From Boseongicola sp. H5 (GTDB lineage: Bacteria > Pseudomonadota > Alphaproteobacteria > Rhodobacterales > Rhodobacteraceae): a DNA stretch of 64,000 nucleotides. The notes under the pieces were generated by a model that made no database searches, was not told the origin of the DNA, and saw only the letters and a program-made list of their open reading frames with translations. Below, piece by piece: positions 33,834 through 42,209 of the stretch (position 1 is the stretch's first letter; every line of letters starts with the position of its first letter). The translations under genes and the position numbers were made by a program. The stretch spans positions 248,001 through 312,000 of the forward strand of contig JACNMN010000001.1 of NCBI GenBank assembly GCA_020622165.1, read 5' to 3'.

Positions 33834-34715
33834 ATGCGGAAACTGACTGGAATTCTTCTCGCCACGACGCTGGCGGGATGCGGAGCCCTACCCGAGCCAT
33901 TGAGCAGGCCGGTTCCCGAGTTGGTGGGCGCGTTGCCCGTGGTCAGCGATACGCCGGCAGATGCGGCGCTGGCTTGCCTTTCCGAAACCCCCGAAGTCCG
34001 GAACAGCCGCGCGGTGTTCGCGGTGCATATCATCTCCGATCTCACACAGCGGGTCAGTGTCGACGAGGTCGGCGCCTATGTGCCGCGCGATGTGGCCGGC
34101 ATGCTGGTGACGGCACTGGACCGCGCCGGCGTGCGCCAGGTCAACCGGATCAACACCGCCGTGACCGAGTTCGAGATCGCCCTGTCGCGGGAACAGATCC
34201 TTGGCGATGGCGGCCCCGTCAACGTAGAGGGGGAGACCATTCCCTACCGGCCGCTTCGCCGCGGCGTTCTGCGCGGGTCGGATTTCGTCATTGACGGGTC
34301 GATCACCCAGCTTGATTTCAACGTCTATTCCGAAGGTGGCGAAGTCGGGCTTTTCGGGGCTTCGGCCGGGCGGCGGGTATTCGCACTGACCGCGGGCGCC
34401 GATCTGCGCGTGACCAACACCGAGACCACCGAAATCGTGCTGAGCAACGCCTATTCGAAACAGGCGGTCGGGCGCGAGGTGTTCGGATCGATCTTCCGGT
34501 TCTTCTCGGACGAGCTGTTCGACGTGCAGATCGGGCGGGAGAACATCGAGGGTCTGCATGCCGGGATCCGCTGGATGCTGGCCGAGGCGGCCTATGATAT
34601 TGTCAGCGAAGTCCTGAACCATGATGGAAGCTGCGACGCGCTTCTGCCCGAAGCCTTCGGTCAAGGGGAAGAGGCGCTTGCGGCCCTTAACGCCACGATT
34701 GACAACCTTGAGTAA
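33834..34715 (+). CDS. CsgG/HfaB-family outer-membrane secretion lipoprotein
   Basis: The 293-residue lipoprotein (lipobox LAGC) is of the CsgG/HfaB family, which forms a nonameric outer-membrane channel for curli or anchors holdfast. Seen: FAVHIISDLTQRVSVDE, DVAGMLVTALDRAGVRQVNR, and the transmembrane-hairpin segment with the conserved DFVIDGSITQLDFN and ADLRVTNTETTEI. HfaB of Caulobacter is the closest model by size and by its HfaA-like neighbour. It probably exports the nearby curlin-like or repeat proteins. Confidence 0.82.
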   Translation: MRKLTGILLATTLAGCGALPEPLSRPVPELVGALPVVSDTPADAALACLSETPEVRNSRAVFAVHIISDLTQRVSVDEVGAYVPRDVAGMLVTALDRAGVRQVNRINTAVTEFEIALSREQILGDGGPVNVEGETIPYRPLRRGVLRGSDFVIDGSITQLDFNVYSEGGEVGLFGASAGRRVFALTAGADLRVTNTETTEIVLSNAYSKQAVGREVFGSIFRFFSDELFDVQIGRENIEGLHAGIRWMLAEAAYDIVSEVLNHDGSCDALLPEAFGQGEEALAALNATIDNLE

Positions 34716-35205
34716 CGCGCGCCTCATATCCGGCCTTGTTCTGGCCCTGTTCATGGCCCCGGTGACAGCCGGGGCCCAAACCGCGGGCGATGCCACAGCC
34801 CCGCAAACCGGCGCGGACGCGCAGGCAGCGCCCGCGGACGCGGCCCCGCCCTACGATCCGCGCCCGTTCCTGACGTCGATGGTCGATTACCGGCTGATCG
34901 CATTTTCCTGCGAACAGGTGCTGCCGGGGTCGCCGCTTTCGGATTCCTCCGAGATTGCGCAATTCTTCATAGATCTGGGTCAGCAGCCTCCGGTCGGCAC
35001 CGATGCGCGGATGGACAGGATCATCTACCAACTGATCCGTCCGCAGAGCGCCTCGATCTGCACCGAGCGGTTGCGGCGCGCCGCGCTGGCCTATTCCGAA
35101 GAGGCCGCCGCCTATGAAGGCCAGAAGCCGGACGGCTGGCCCCCTGCCCCACGCATCAGCGCAGGACCCTGGTGCCAGGATCTGTCCTGCGCGGACGTCC
35201 GTTAG
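34699..35205 (+). CDS. Unknown secreted protein of the hfa-like operon
   Basis: The protein has a signal-like hydrophobic segment (ARLISGLVLALFMAPVTAGAQ), an Ala/Pro/Gln-rich linker and a C-terminal domain with four Cys (AFSCEQ, SICTER, WCQDLSC). It overlaps the end of the HfaB-like gene. Start choice is uncertain: TTG at 34699 or 34708, or ATG 34621 giving a long basic N-region. No family is recognised. The position suggests an accessory to amyloid export or anchoring. Confidence 0.6.
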   Translation: MTTLSNARLISGLVLALFMAPVTAGAQTAGDATAPQTGADAQAAPADAAPPYDPRPFLTSMVDYRLIAFSCEQVLPGSPLSDSSEIAQFFIDLGQQPPVGTDARMDRIIYQLIRPQSASICTERLRRAALAYSEEAAAYEGQKPDGWPPAPRISAGPWCQDLSCADVR

Positions 35206-35347
35206 ATGATCTGAAGTATCTCGTGCCTTGGGGGAGGTGTGGCCCGGGCCCCGGCCTGTCCTGCACGGTATGGTATGTCCCGACGGCTACGAACTGCGGC
35301 GGTGGACGTTGGCAATCTCGCATGCGGGCCCCGGCGTCAGCCCGGTC

Positions 35348-36499
35348 TCAGCGTTCGACCGTTGCCGCGTTGCCGACCTGAACCTGGCGGCCGTTGCCTG
35401 ACACGCTCGATTGCGGAATCCGCGCCTCCTGGGAGGCCGAAACCGTCGCGTCCAGCACCGTCAAAGTGCCGCCGGACGGGTTCCCCGGCGCCCGGATATG
35501 CAGGACATTCACATAGTTTTCAGCCACATGGGTGTATTGCGGCACTTGTGCCGTGAGATCGGCAAGCGATCCGTCGGTCACGCGGTTTTCCACAATCTGC
35601 ACCCCGTCGGAGACCTGTGTCAGGCCCGATACCCGGGAGGCAGACACGAAATTCGCCACGTTGATGCCCGATTGGGTGATCTGCGGAGGCGCCTGACCGA
35701 TATCGTCCAGGATGATGTGGTTGTTGATGATCTGCTGGCCGTTGAAAACCCGGGCCACGTCACGCACTTCATCGGCAATCAGGATGTTGCCCATATTTGT
35801 GCCCTCCTGCCAGATGGAGGCGTCCGATGACATCCGGATCAGCGTCGTCGCCGGCACGTCGAACCCGGCCATCTCGGCGGGCAGCGGGGCGGCGTCGGAA
35901 ATCCGGACGAAATTGTTGATCTGCTGCGTTGAATCGAAGGGAAACACCTGACTGCCAAGGCCGATGGACAGTTCTGCCTCGACGATGTTCGCGGTGTTCC
36001 GCCCGATCTGCACGACCGAGCCCGCATTGCCCCGCAAAAGGGCCGTGTTGGTCACATCCTGCATCGCGCCCGGGCCGAATTGCTGCGTCACGCTGTCCAC
36101 CTGTTCGGCGGTGATGACATTGGCGAGGTTCTCGCCCATCTGGCGCAGTGTTCCATCCGCAAGCGTGGCGTTGCGCCCATCCATCAGGTTCGTCGCATAT
36201 TGCGACCCTGTCGAGATCTGCGTCGCATTGGAAACCACGGATCCCTTGGAGACCAGAACGTTCAGCGCATTGGTGATAAGCTGGTCGACATTGCCGCCCA
36301 CAAGCGGGGCGGCGGTGCCGATATCGGATTCGGTTTCAAGACTGGCGGGGTTCTGTGAGCCGGCGTTCAGGATAATCTCGTTCAGACCGCTCTGAATGCC
36401 GCTGAATTCCTGCTGAAAGATGCTGCCCTCGGTATCGTCGGCCATGGCGGCCGTGGCGCTGAGAGCGAGCGAGGCGAATATGGCGACGGTGCGCGTCAT
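35348..36499 (-). CDS. Secreted protein with alternating Q/N repeats (HfaD-like position)
   Basis: The 383-residue exported protein (signal TRTVAIFASLALSATAAMA) contains about six long motifs of the form hxQxGxNxAN (for example LRQMGENLAN, VVQIGRNTAN, IWQEGTNMGN, ITQSGINVAN) alternating with short ones (GSQYATN, TQQINNF, GQQIINN, GVQIVEN). The pattern predicts a beta-solenoid or amyloid-like fold. It is the downstream gene of a two-gene minus-strand set facing the curlin-like operon. HfaD of Caulobacter, another holdfast anchor of about 400 residues, is a plausible relative by size and context; I cannot confirm homology. Confidence 0.7.
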   Translation of the reverse strand: MTRTVAIFASLALSATAAMADDTEGSIFQQEFSGIQSGLNEIILNAGSQNPASLETESDIGTAAPLVGGNVDQLITNALNVLVSKGSVVSNATQISTGSQYATNLMDGRNATLADGTLRQMGENLANVITAEQVDSVTQQFGPGAMQDVTNTALLRGNAGSVVQIGRNTANIVEAELSIGLGSQVFPFDSTQQINNFVRISDAAPLPAEMAGFDVPATTLIRMSSDASIWQEGTNMGNILIADEVRDVARVFNGQQIINNHIILDDIGQAPPQITQSGINVANFVSASRVSGLTQVSDGVQIVENRVTDGSLADLTAQVPQYTHVAENYVNVLHIRAPGNPSGGTLTVLDATVSASQEARIPQSSVSGNGRQVQVGNAATVER

Positions 36500-36537
36500 G
36501 ACGGGCCCAATAAATCCAATAAAAAGGTCTGGAATGT

Positions 36538-36562
36538 GAGGCGGCGGCATGACCGCCGCCTC
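36538..36562 (-). terminator. GC hairpin between the two repeat-protein genes
   Basis: A perfect ten-base stem (GAGGCGGCGG with CCGCCGCCTC, five-base loop) lies 25 bases past the stop of the 593-residue gene and before the 383-residue gene. The T tract comes only about 13 bases later, so it may be a leaky terminator that sets a ratio between the two products. Confidence 0.5.
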
Positions 36563-36586
36563 GATTGTCTGTCTGACCTGCGTCGC

Positions 36587-38368
36587 TTACGGAGCGGACG
36601 GCAGGCTGATCGAGTTCGCCACGTTCACGGCGGACTGAGCGAAGTTGTTGACCATGCCGTTCGTGACAAGCGAATTGATCGCGAACTGCTGACCGTTAAC
36701 CGACATCTGAACGATATCCGTAACACCCGACAAGCTGGGCAGAACCTCAGCGGTCAGGATGTTGGCCGCGTTGGTTGCCGACTGCTCGGTCACGCCGACC
36801 TGACCGACGACATCGCCACCCCAGTAATGGCTCCCCGGCTCAGCGGTGTTGTAAGCTTGCTGGTCGAGGCCAACGGCGAACTGGCGAATCGTTCCGTATA
36901 CCGTTTCAACCGAGATCAGGTTTGCCGCGTTGGTTGCCGCCTGCTCCAGGTTCACAAGGCCATCACCGATACCGTGGTAGGAGCCGGTACCGAACGAGAC
37001 ATAGTTTGAGGCAAACTGAAGCTCCTCCGGTTCATGACCCACCTCAACCATGTTGACGTACTGGACGATATCCCAATTGTAGGGACCATTACCAAGATCA
37101 TCGCCGGACAACGAGTTGATCACGTTGGTCGCGCTTTGAGTCAGGTCCTCAACGCTTCCCCAGGAGGATCCATCTGCAACAGTGTTGGTCGCAAGCTGGT
37201 AGCTGTCGCTATAGAACTGGTCGGAATACTTGTTGATATCACCAACTACGGCAACGTTCGCAGCATTCGTCGCCGACTGGGTCACATCCGAAACGGATGA
37301 ACCATAGTCAATTGAGTTCAAAGCGTTCTGGTCCAGGCTGTCGACAGTCTGCGACAACACGTCAAGATCCATACCCGCATCATTGTCGGTATCAAGGCTC
37401 ATGCTGTTGGCAACGTTGGTCGCCGATTGATCAAGATATCCCAGCTGATCCGAGTAGTCCAAACCCCAAAGGATGTTGTTGGCGGTTTGGGTGCTTCCAT
37501 AGACCGATTGCGTGATCGTGCTCGTGATCGGCCCGCGATCACTCAGAACCGTGGCAATGTTAAGCGCGTTCACAGCGTTCTGCGTGTTGGGGATGATATC
37601 TCCGACACTCGATCCGTCAGGAATATCCAGATCTCCTGCGGCATACATTTCCGTCGCCGATAGATCGTTATCAAGTTCGATGTAGTTCTGTGCAAACTGG
37701 TCCACATAGCGGGCTCTTTGCAACACGTCATCGAAATCGCCAACCGTCAGGCTGTTGCCCACATTGGTCGCGGATTGAGCAATGTCTGTAAGCGTGTCCC
37801 AATGATCATCCGCGAGAGCGGAGTTGGTGGCAGTCTGGTCAAGATTTTTGAGAAGCTGATCTGCGTTGTTGTAGAGTTCAACATCCTCAGCCGACACGAT
37901 ATTCGCAGCGTTGACGGCCGCCTGGGTCAGGTTCGAGCTATCTCCATCGAATTCAATGACGTTGTAGGCGGTCTGGATCGTATTTTTTACCCGTTGCGTC
38001 ACATCTTCAAGCGAATCTGCGCCTTCCATGCTCAGGCTATTCAGCACATTGGTTGCTGCCTGATTTACATCGTCCCAGCCACCGCCGTGAGGAAGGCCGT
38101 CGTCTGAGAGATAATTTCCGGCCAACTGGTTAACGTGACGGACACGCTGCCTGATATCGTCCAGCGATTCAGTGCCGCGCGAAATGACGTTGCCGGCATT
38201 GGTTGCAGCTTGGTCGATATCCATACCGCCGTCGCCCGCTTGGATGCTGTTCAACGCTTGCTGAACCCCACTGAGGATCTGATCAATGTCTGTTTGGCTA
38301 CTGTTTGCAAGAGCCGGCGACGTCGCCAGCGCCAGCGCAACCGCTGTTGTTGTAAGATACGTCTTCAT
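36587..38368 (-). CDS. Large secreted repeat protein with alternating Q-x-A-x-N motifs
   Basis: The 593-residue protein has a signal peptide (KTYLTTTAVALALATSPALA) and a mature acidic chain made of 11 long motifs (consensus xQSATNxANSxS: examples DQAATNAGN, TQAAVNAAN, DQSATNVAN, EQAATNAAN, AQSAVNVAN) alternating strictly with 11 short motifs (NQLAGN, QTAYN, DQFAQN, DQNALN, YQLATN, QFASN, QQAYN). Each pair spans about 45-60 residues. There is no Cys and few aromatic residues. The pattern resembles amyloid-type curlin repeats but is not canonical CsgA. Its base composition is lower in GC than the surrounding genes. It is likely a surface fibre or adhesin; substrate of the CsgG/HfaB-like channel is a reasonable guess. 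Confidence 0.72.
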   Translation of the reverse strand: MKTYLTTTAVALALATSPALANSSQTDIDQILSGVQQALNSIQAGDGGMDIDQAATNAGNVISRGTESLDDIRQRVRHVNQLAGNYLSDDGLPHGGGWDDVNQAATNVLNSLSMEGADSLEDVTQRVKNTIQTAYNVIEFDGDSSNLTQAAVNAANIVSAEDVELYNNADQLLKNLDQTATNSALADDHWDTLTDIAQSATNVGNSLTVGDFDDVLQRARYVDQFAQNYIELDNDLSATEMYAAGDLDIPDGSSVGDIIPNTQNAVNALNIATVLSDRGPITSTITQSVYGSTQTANNILWGLDYSDQLGYLDQSATNVANSMSLDTDNDAGMDLDVLSQTVDSLDQNALNSIDYGSSVSDVTQSATNAANVAVVGDINKYSDQFYSDSYQLATNTVADGSSWGSVEDLTQSATNVINSLSGDDLGNGPYNWDIVQYVNMVEVGHEPEELQFASNYVSFGTGSYHGIGDGLVNLEQAATNAANLISVETVYGTIRQFAVGLDQQAYNTAEPGSHYWGGDVVGQVGVTEQSATNAANILTAEVLPSLSGVTDIVQMSVNGQQFAINSLVTNGMVNNFAQSAVNVANSISLPSAP

Positions 38369-39068
38369 TGTGTTCACCCTTAAGCCCGATCCCGGGCGGT
38401 TGATGGACCAAAACGGGCGCAACGCGCCCGAGAACTGGTTGCGGCAAAAATCACCGCAGCGGCCCGACTCAACCCAGACATGTGAAGAATATGAATCTGT
38501 CCGCGAGTATCGGCAGCAGACGCCGAGTTATCTACGGATCCATCCAGGAAAGAATCAGCCCGGACAGTTCAGACAGCAGCTTCTCAGTCCATGCCAAGTC
38601 GGCACAGCCCGGATGACAACATTGAAGGGAAGCAGGCGCCAGTCAGGCAAATCCTGACACAATTCAACCACAAGTTGAACACCGCCTGACCTTTTAGACA
38701 GGTGACACTACGTAAACCCATAATTTTAATAGAATTTTAACCAACCGCTCAAGGCAGCGATTGTCTCTGAATCCGCGCTTTCCAGGGACTGGAAAACAAT
38801 CTGTTTCGAAAAACGCGGCACATGATCACAAAATCATATGCACCATTAACAAATGGTAAATTTTTGGTATGTTCATGGCATAATTGTGGCCTGAGCAAGG
38901 CTTAGCTAGTTCCCGCCGTTTTTAGGCGGATTGTTGCCCTCGGTAAGCAGATTGCGGCGAACGCAACGCCCCGTTCCTCATCGCGCCCCTGGCACGCATC
39001 AAGACGTGCCGCGGGAGTGACTCTGGGAACAATACATTTTTGTGAGTAGTCCTTCTGGGAGGACGATT
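38369..39068. promoter_or_regulatory. 700-bp divergent regulatory region between the repeat-protein and LuxR genes
   Basis: No gene is seen in this AT-richer stretch. It contains a perfect CtrA box (38726-38740), a one-mismatch CtrA-like site inside a palindrome (38842-38860), and a CCGCC-N7-GGCGG hairpin at 38913-38929. The length and AT content fit a complex promoter region serving the repeat-protein gene on one side and the LuxR-type gene on the other. The LuxR Shine-Dalgarno GGGAGGA is at 39057-39063. Confidence 0.6.
38726..38740. promoter_or_regulatory. Perfect CtrA box TTAA-N7-TTAA
   Basis: TTAA-TAGAATT-TTAA lies 358-372 bp upstream of the large repeat-protein start and about 330 bp upstream of the LuxR-type gene. 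CtrA controls holdfast, pili and flagella in Caulobacter and its relatives. A second site, TTAA-CAAATGG-TAAA, lies at 38846-38860. Motif seen; binding inferred. Confidence 0.65.
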
Positions 39069-39746
39069 ATGAGCGAACGCATTGTTGCGCGCAGGGTCTC
39101 TGCGCGCCATTCTTCAAGTGTGACGGCTGCCATCATTGAAAAAGATCCTCTGGTCGCAAATGCGATGAGCGAGGTCATTTCCAATCTGGACGGGATCACG
39201 AATGTCCTGCATTTCGGGACGATCAATGCCTGCCGTGACGCAATTCTCAATACGCCCATCGATCTGGTTATCCTCGATCCCTCAACGCTTGGCGACCTGG
39301 CGGTCGATGCAAGCGAGATTCTGGACAACCCGGCGCTGTCGACATTGCTTTACACCTCCATGGACCAAAGCCGGCTCGCCCTCGCGCTGGTGCGCAACTC
39401 GGTCATCGGGTTCGCCCGCAAGATCGAAGGCCTGTCCAGCTTGCGCCGAGCGGTGGTCAGGGCTTTGCTGCGGCTTCAACGCCCCTTTCCGGTGGCAAAC
39501 TCGACCGAGCGGCCGGAACCGGTCTCTCTCAGCCTGCGCGAACGCCAGACCCTTCAGGCGATCGGCCGTGGCTTCACGCTCAAGGAAACCGCCGGCAGAC
39601 TGGGGATCAGCCTGAAATCGGTCGAAACCTACAAGGCCAGGGCTTGCAGCAAGCTGGGCATACTGTCCCGCTCCGAGCTGGTGGGGTTCGTAGCGTATGG
39701 AGAGCGCGTCCAACGCCTTTGTCCGGCCGATTTCGAGTTGTCATAA
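39069..39746 (+). CDS. LuxR/FixJ-type regulator with receiver-like domain (CsgD-like)
   Basis: The 225-residue regulator has an N-terminal receiver-like fold (residues about 20-130) and a C-terminal LuxR HTH (about 153-207: LSLRERQTLQAIGRGFT, then ETAGRLGISLKSVETYKARA). In the receiver, the phospho-acceptor position D70 (LVILDPS) and Lys K118 are present, but the acidic pair is reduced to E24 and D26, so phosphorylation may be altered, as in CsgD/VpsT-type regulators. The start at 39069 has a GGGAGGA Shine-Dalgarno. Being flanked by the amyloid-like genes and the polysaccharide operon suggests it coordinates them. Confidence 0.85.
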   Translation: MSERIVARRVSARHSSSVTAAIIEKDPLVANAMSEVISNLDGITNVLHFGTINACRDAILNTPIDLVILDPSTLGDLAVDASEILDNPALSTLLYTSMDQSRLALALVRNSVIGFARKIEGLSSLRRAVVRALLRLQRPFPVANSTERPEPVSLSLRERQTLQAIGRGFTLKETAGRLGISLKSVETYKARACSKLGILSRSELVGFVAYGERVQRLCPADFELS

Positions 39747-40167
39747 TCCAATCTTTTCTAGGCGGATTTCCGCGCCTTCCATCAATGCTCAATAGCTCGA
39801 CCCCAGCCAGAGCCGCAAGTCAGGGGGAACGATTCGGCGCCGCAGACGACAATTTTCCCGCCAGAACCCACCGATTCGCCATTTATCAGCGTGTGAAAAG
39901 GTCGAAATACAACCTATACGTGTATGAACCTGTCCAAAAGTGGCAGTTTTAGGGCAAAAGGTTAACAAAAGATTGACGAGCGGATTTCCGCCTGTCCTAG
40001 TGCGGAGTTATCGATGTCCAACTTTTTAAGATGTGAGTAACGCAAGAACTCTACGGGAAGCCAATTTCCGAAAGCGCTATCCGCGGTGTAAGCAGCAAAA
40101 CAGCTAGGCGACCGCCATATTTGAGCAGAGCGCACAAATCGTTACCCGCAGAACGTGGGAAAAGGTA
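39747..40167. promoter_or_regulatory. 421-bp regulatory region before the polysaccharide operon
   Basis: No gene is seen. The 12-mer GCGGATTTCCGC (an inverted repeat GCGGA-TT-TCCGC) occurs twice, at 39762-39773 and 39980-39991. Between them is an AT-rich stretch, and at 39962-39976 TTAA-CAAAAGA-TTGA is one base off a CtrA box. TTGACG at 39973-39978 could be a -35 element. These may be control sites for the operon. Confidence 0.5.
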
Positions 40168-41211
40168 ATGCGTATGTCTTCCGGTTCACCCGCCATTTCG
40201 CGGGCCAGTCAAGCTTTGTCAATTGCCCGGCCAAACCCCAAAACCGTATTGATTGCCGGTGGCGCGGGCTTTCTCGGCTCAAGTCTCTGTGAACACTACC
40301 TGGAAAACGGCGACCGCGTGATCTGCCTGGATAACCTGTCCACCGGGCGGTTCACGAACATTCACCACCTCCTTCCTCACAAGAATTTCAAGCTGGTCAC
40401 CCATGACGTGACGCAGCCCTATTCCCCTCCGGGGCCGATTGATCTGATCTACAACATGGCCTGCCCGGCCTCCCCGCCAAAGTACCAGATCGATCCGATC
40501 CATACTTTCAAAACAAACGTCTTCGGCGCGTGCCATCTGCTTGATCTTGCACGCAAGAAGGGTGCGCGCATTCTTCAGGCCTCGACCTCGGAGGTCTATG
40601 GCGACCCACTGGTCAGCCCGCAGCGCGAGGACTACCACGGCAACGTCAACATTCAGGGCCCGCGCTCTTGCTATGATGAAGGCAAAAGGGCGGCCGAAAC
40701 CCTGTTTCACGACTATCACGCCCAGTTTGGCGTCGAAGTGAAAATCGCCCGAATCTTCAACACCTACGGCCCTCGGATGGACCCCGGTGACGGGCGTGTG
40801 GTGTCCAATTTCATCGTGCAGGCGCTGCGCGGCGACGAGATCACGGTCAATGGCGACGGGTCTCAGACAAGATCGTTCTGCTATCTCGACGATCTGATCG
40901 ACGGCCTCGTGAAGCTGATGCATTCTCCCGCCGATCTTGTTCAGCCGGTCAATATCGGCAATCCCGGCGAACTCACGGTGCTGGAACTGGCAAAGATCGT
41001 TCTGGACATGACGGGCTCCTCCTCGACGCTGAGCTTCCGTGACCTGCCACAGGATGATCCGCGCCAGCGTCGCCCCGATATCTCGACCGCAAAGACGCTT
41101 TTGGGCTGGAGCCCGCAATGCGATCTGGCGGGGGGGTTGTCGCGCACCATTCCTTATTTCGCGGCGGAGCTGTCCAAAATCAACGCCGTCACTGCTTCCG
41201 CGGGTCAGTGA
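40168..41211 (+). CDS. UDP-glucuronate decarboxylase (UDP-xylose synthase)
   Basis: The 347-residue extended-SDR enzyme decarboxylates UDP-glucuronate to UDP-xylose. Seen: the Rossmann motif [34 protein letters not shown] (a UXS signature), the active-site S-T-S-E-V-Y segment, [12 protein letters not shown] (Tyr/Lys catalytic pair) and [14 protein letters not shown]. The N-terminal 22 residues are extra relative to the core. It opens an operon with overlapping or closely spaced genes, so UDP-xylose probably feeds the polysaccharide made by the GT2 encoded downstream. Confidence 0.9.
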   Translation: MRMSSGSPAISRASQALSIARPNPKTVLIAGGAGFLGSSLCEHYLENGDRVICLDNLSTGRFTNIHHLLPHKNFKLVTHDVTQPYSPPGPIDLIYNMACPASPPKYQIDPIHTFKTNVFGACHLLDLARKKGARILQASTSEVYGDPLVSPQREDYHGNVNIQGPRSCYDEGKRAAETLFHDYHAQFGVEVKIARIFNTYGPRMDPGDGRVVSNFIVQALRGDEITVNGDGSQTRSFCYLDDLIDGLVKLMHSPADLVQPVNIGNPGELTVLELAKIVLDMTGSSSTLSFRDLPQDDPRQRRPDISTAKTLLGWSPQCDLAGGLSRTIPYFAAELSKINAVTASAGQ

Positions 41212-42209
41212 TGTCTGCGACACCCGTCATCGTAACCGGCGGCGCCGGGTTCATCGGCAGCCATGCCTGCAAATGCCTTTCTGCGGCAGGGTATCTGCCC
41301 GTCGCGGTGGATAATCTGCGTACCGGCCATTCCGACGCGGTGAAATGGGGCCCTCTCGAACAGCTCGATATCCGGGATACCGAGGGGCTCGCCAAGGTGA
41401 TCGCCACCTATCGCGCCGACACTGTCATGCATTTCGCGGCAGCTGCGTATGTTGGCGAGTCGGTGGGTGATCCGGGGCTTTACTATGATCTGAATGTGGG
41501 CGGGCTTATCTCCCTTCTGCGCGCGATGGACATGGCCGGCGCCGGCCAGATCGTCTTTTCCTCAAGCTGTGCGACCTATGGCATTCCCGATCAACTGCCC
41601 ATCACCGAAGGCTCGGCCCAGCGCCCGGTCAACCCCTACGGGCACAGCAAGCTGATGGGCGAACAGATGATCCGCGATCACGCCGCCGCATATGGGCTGC
41701 GCTTCGCCATTTTGCGGTACTTCAACGCCAGCGGGGCCGACCCGGAGGCCGATCTCCGCGAACGCCATGACCCCGAAACCCATCTGATCCCGCTGGCGCT
41801 GATGGCGGCCGCCGGGCAGCGGCCCGCGCTCGATGTGTTCGGCACCGATTACGATACGCCCGATGGCACCTGTATCCGCGATTACATTCACGTCACCGAT
41901 CTGGCCAGGGCGCATGTGCTTGCCTTGCAGCATCTGGCTGATGGCAAACCGGATATTGCACTGAATCTCGGCACCGGCCGGGGGCTTTCGATCTTTGAGA
42001 TCGCCACCGCAATCGAAGATGTCACCGGTCGGAAGATGCCTTGGCGCGCGGCCCCGCGCCGCCCGGGCGACCCGCCGATCCTTGTGGCCGATATAACCCA
42101 AGCACGCCGCGTTCTTGGGTTCGTGACGCAATATTCGGACATCGAAACGATATTGCGTCACGCTGCGCCGGGATTTGGGCTGGAGGTTTTTGATGACCTT
42201 TGTGCCTGA
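41211..42209 (+). CDS. UDP-glucose/UDP-arabinose 4-epimerase (GalE family)
   Basis: The 332-residue SDR epimerase begins TPVIVTGGAGFIGSHACK, with MHFAAAAYVGESV, SSSCATYGIPDQLPI, NPYGHSKLMGEQM (Tyr/Lys pair) and the NAD-contact GTDYDTPDGTCIRDYIHV, all GalE hallmarks. The ATG overlaps the stop of the decarboxylase gene (TGATG). Because that enzyme yields UDP-xylose, this one might make UDP-arabinose instead of UDP-galactose; that is inference from context, so no symbol is given. Confidence 0.88.
   Translation: MSATPVIVTGGAGFIGSHACKCLSAAGYLPVAVDNLRTGHSDAVKWGPLEQLDIRDTEGLAKVIATYRADTVMHFAAAAYVGESVGDPGLYYDLNVGGLISLLRAMDMAGAGQIVFSSSCATYGIPDQLPITEGSAQRPVNPYGHSKLMGEQMIRDHAAAYGLRFAILRYFNASGADPEADLRERHDPETHLIPLALMAAAGQRPALDVFGTDYDTPDGTCIRDYIHVTDLARAHVLALQHLADGKPDIALNLGTGRGLSIFEIATAIEDVTGRKMPWRAAPRRPGDPPILVADITQARRVLGFVTQYSDIETILRHAAPGFGLEVFDDLCA

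Noticed and set aside
36587-38368. Calling the 593-residue protein a curlin (CsgA)
   Set aside because: The Q/N spacing and the long/short alternation differ from the curlin repeat; only a loose resemblance can be claimed.
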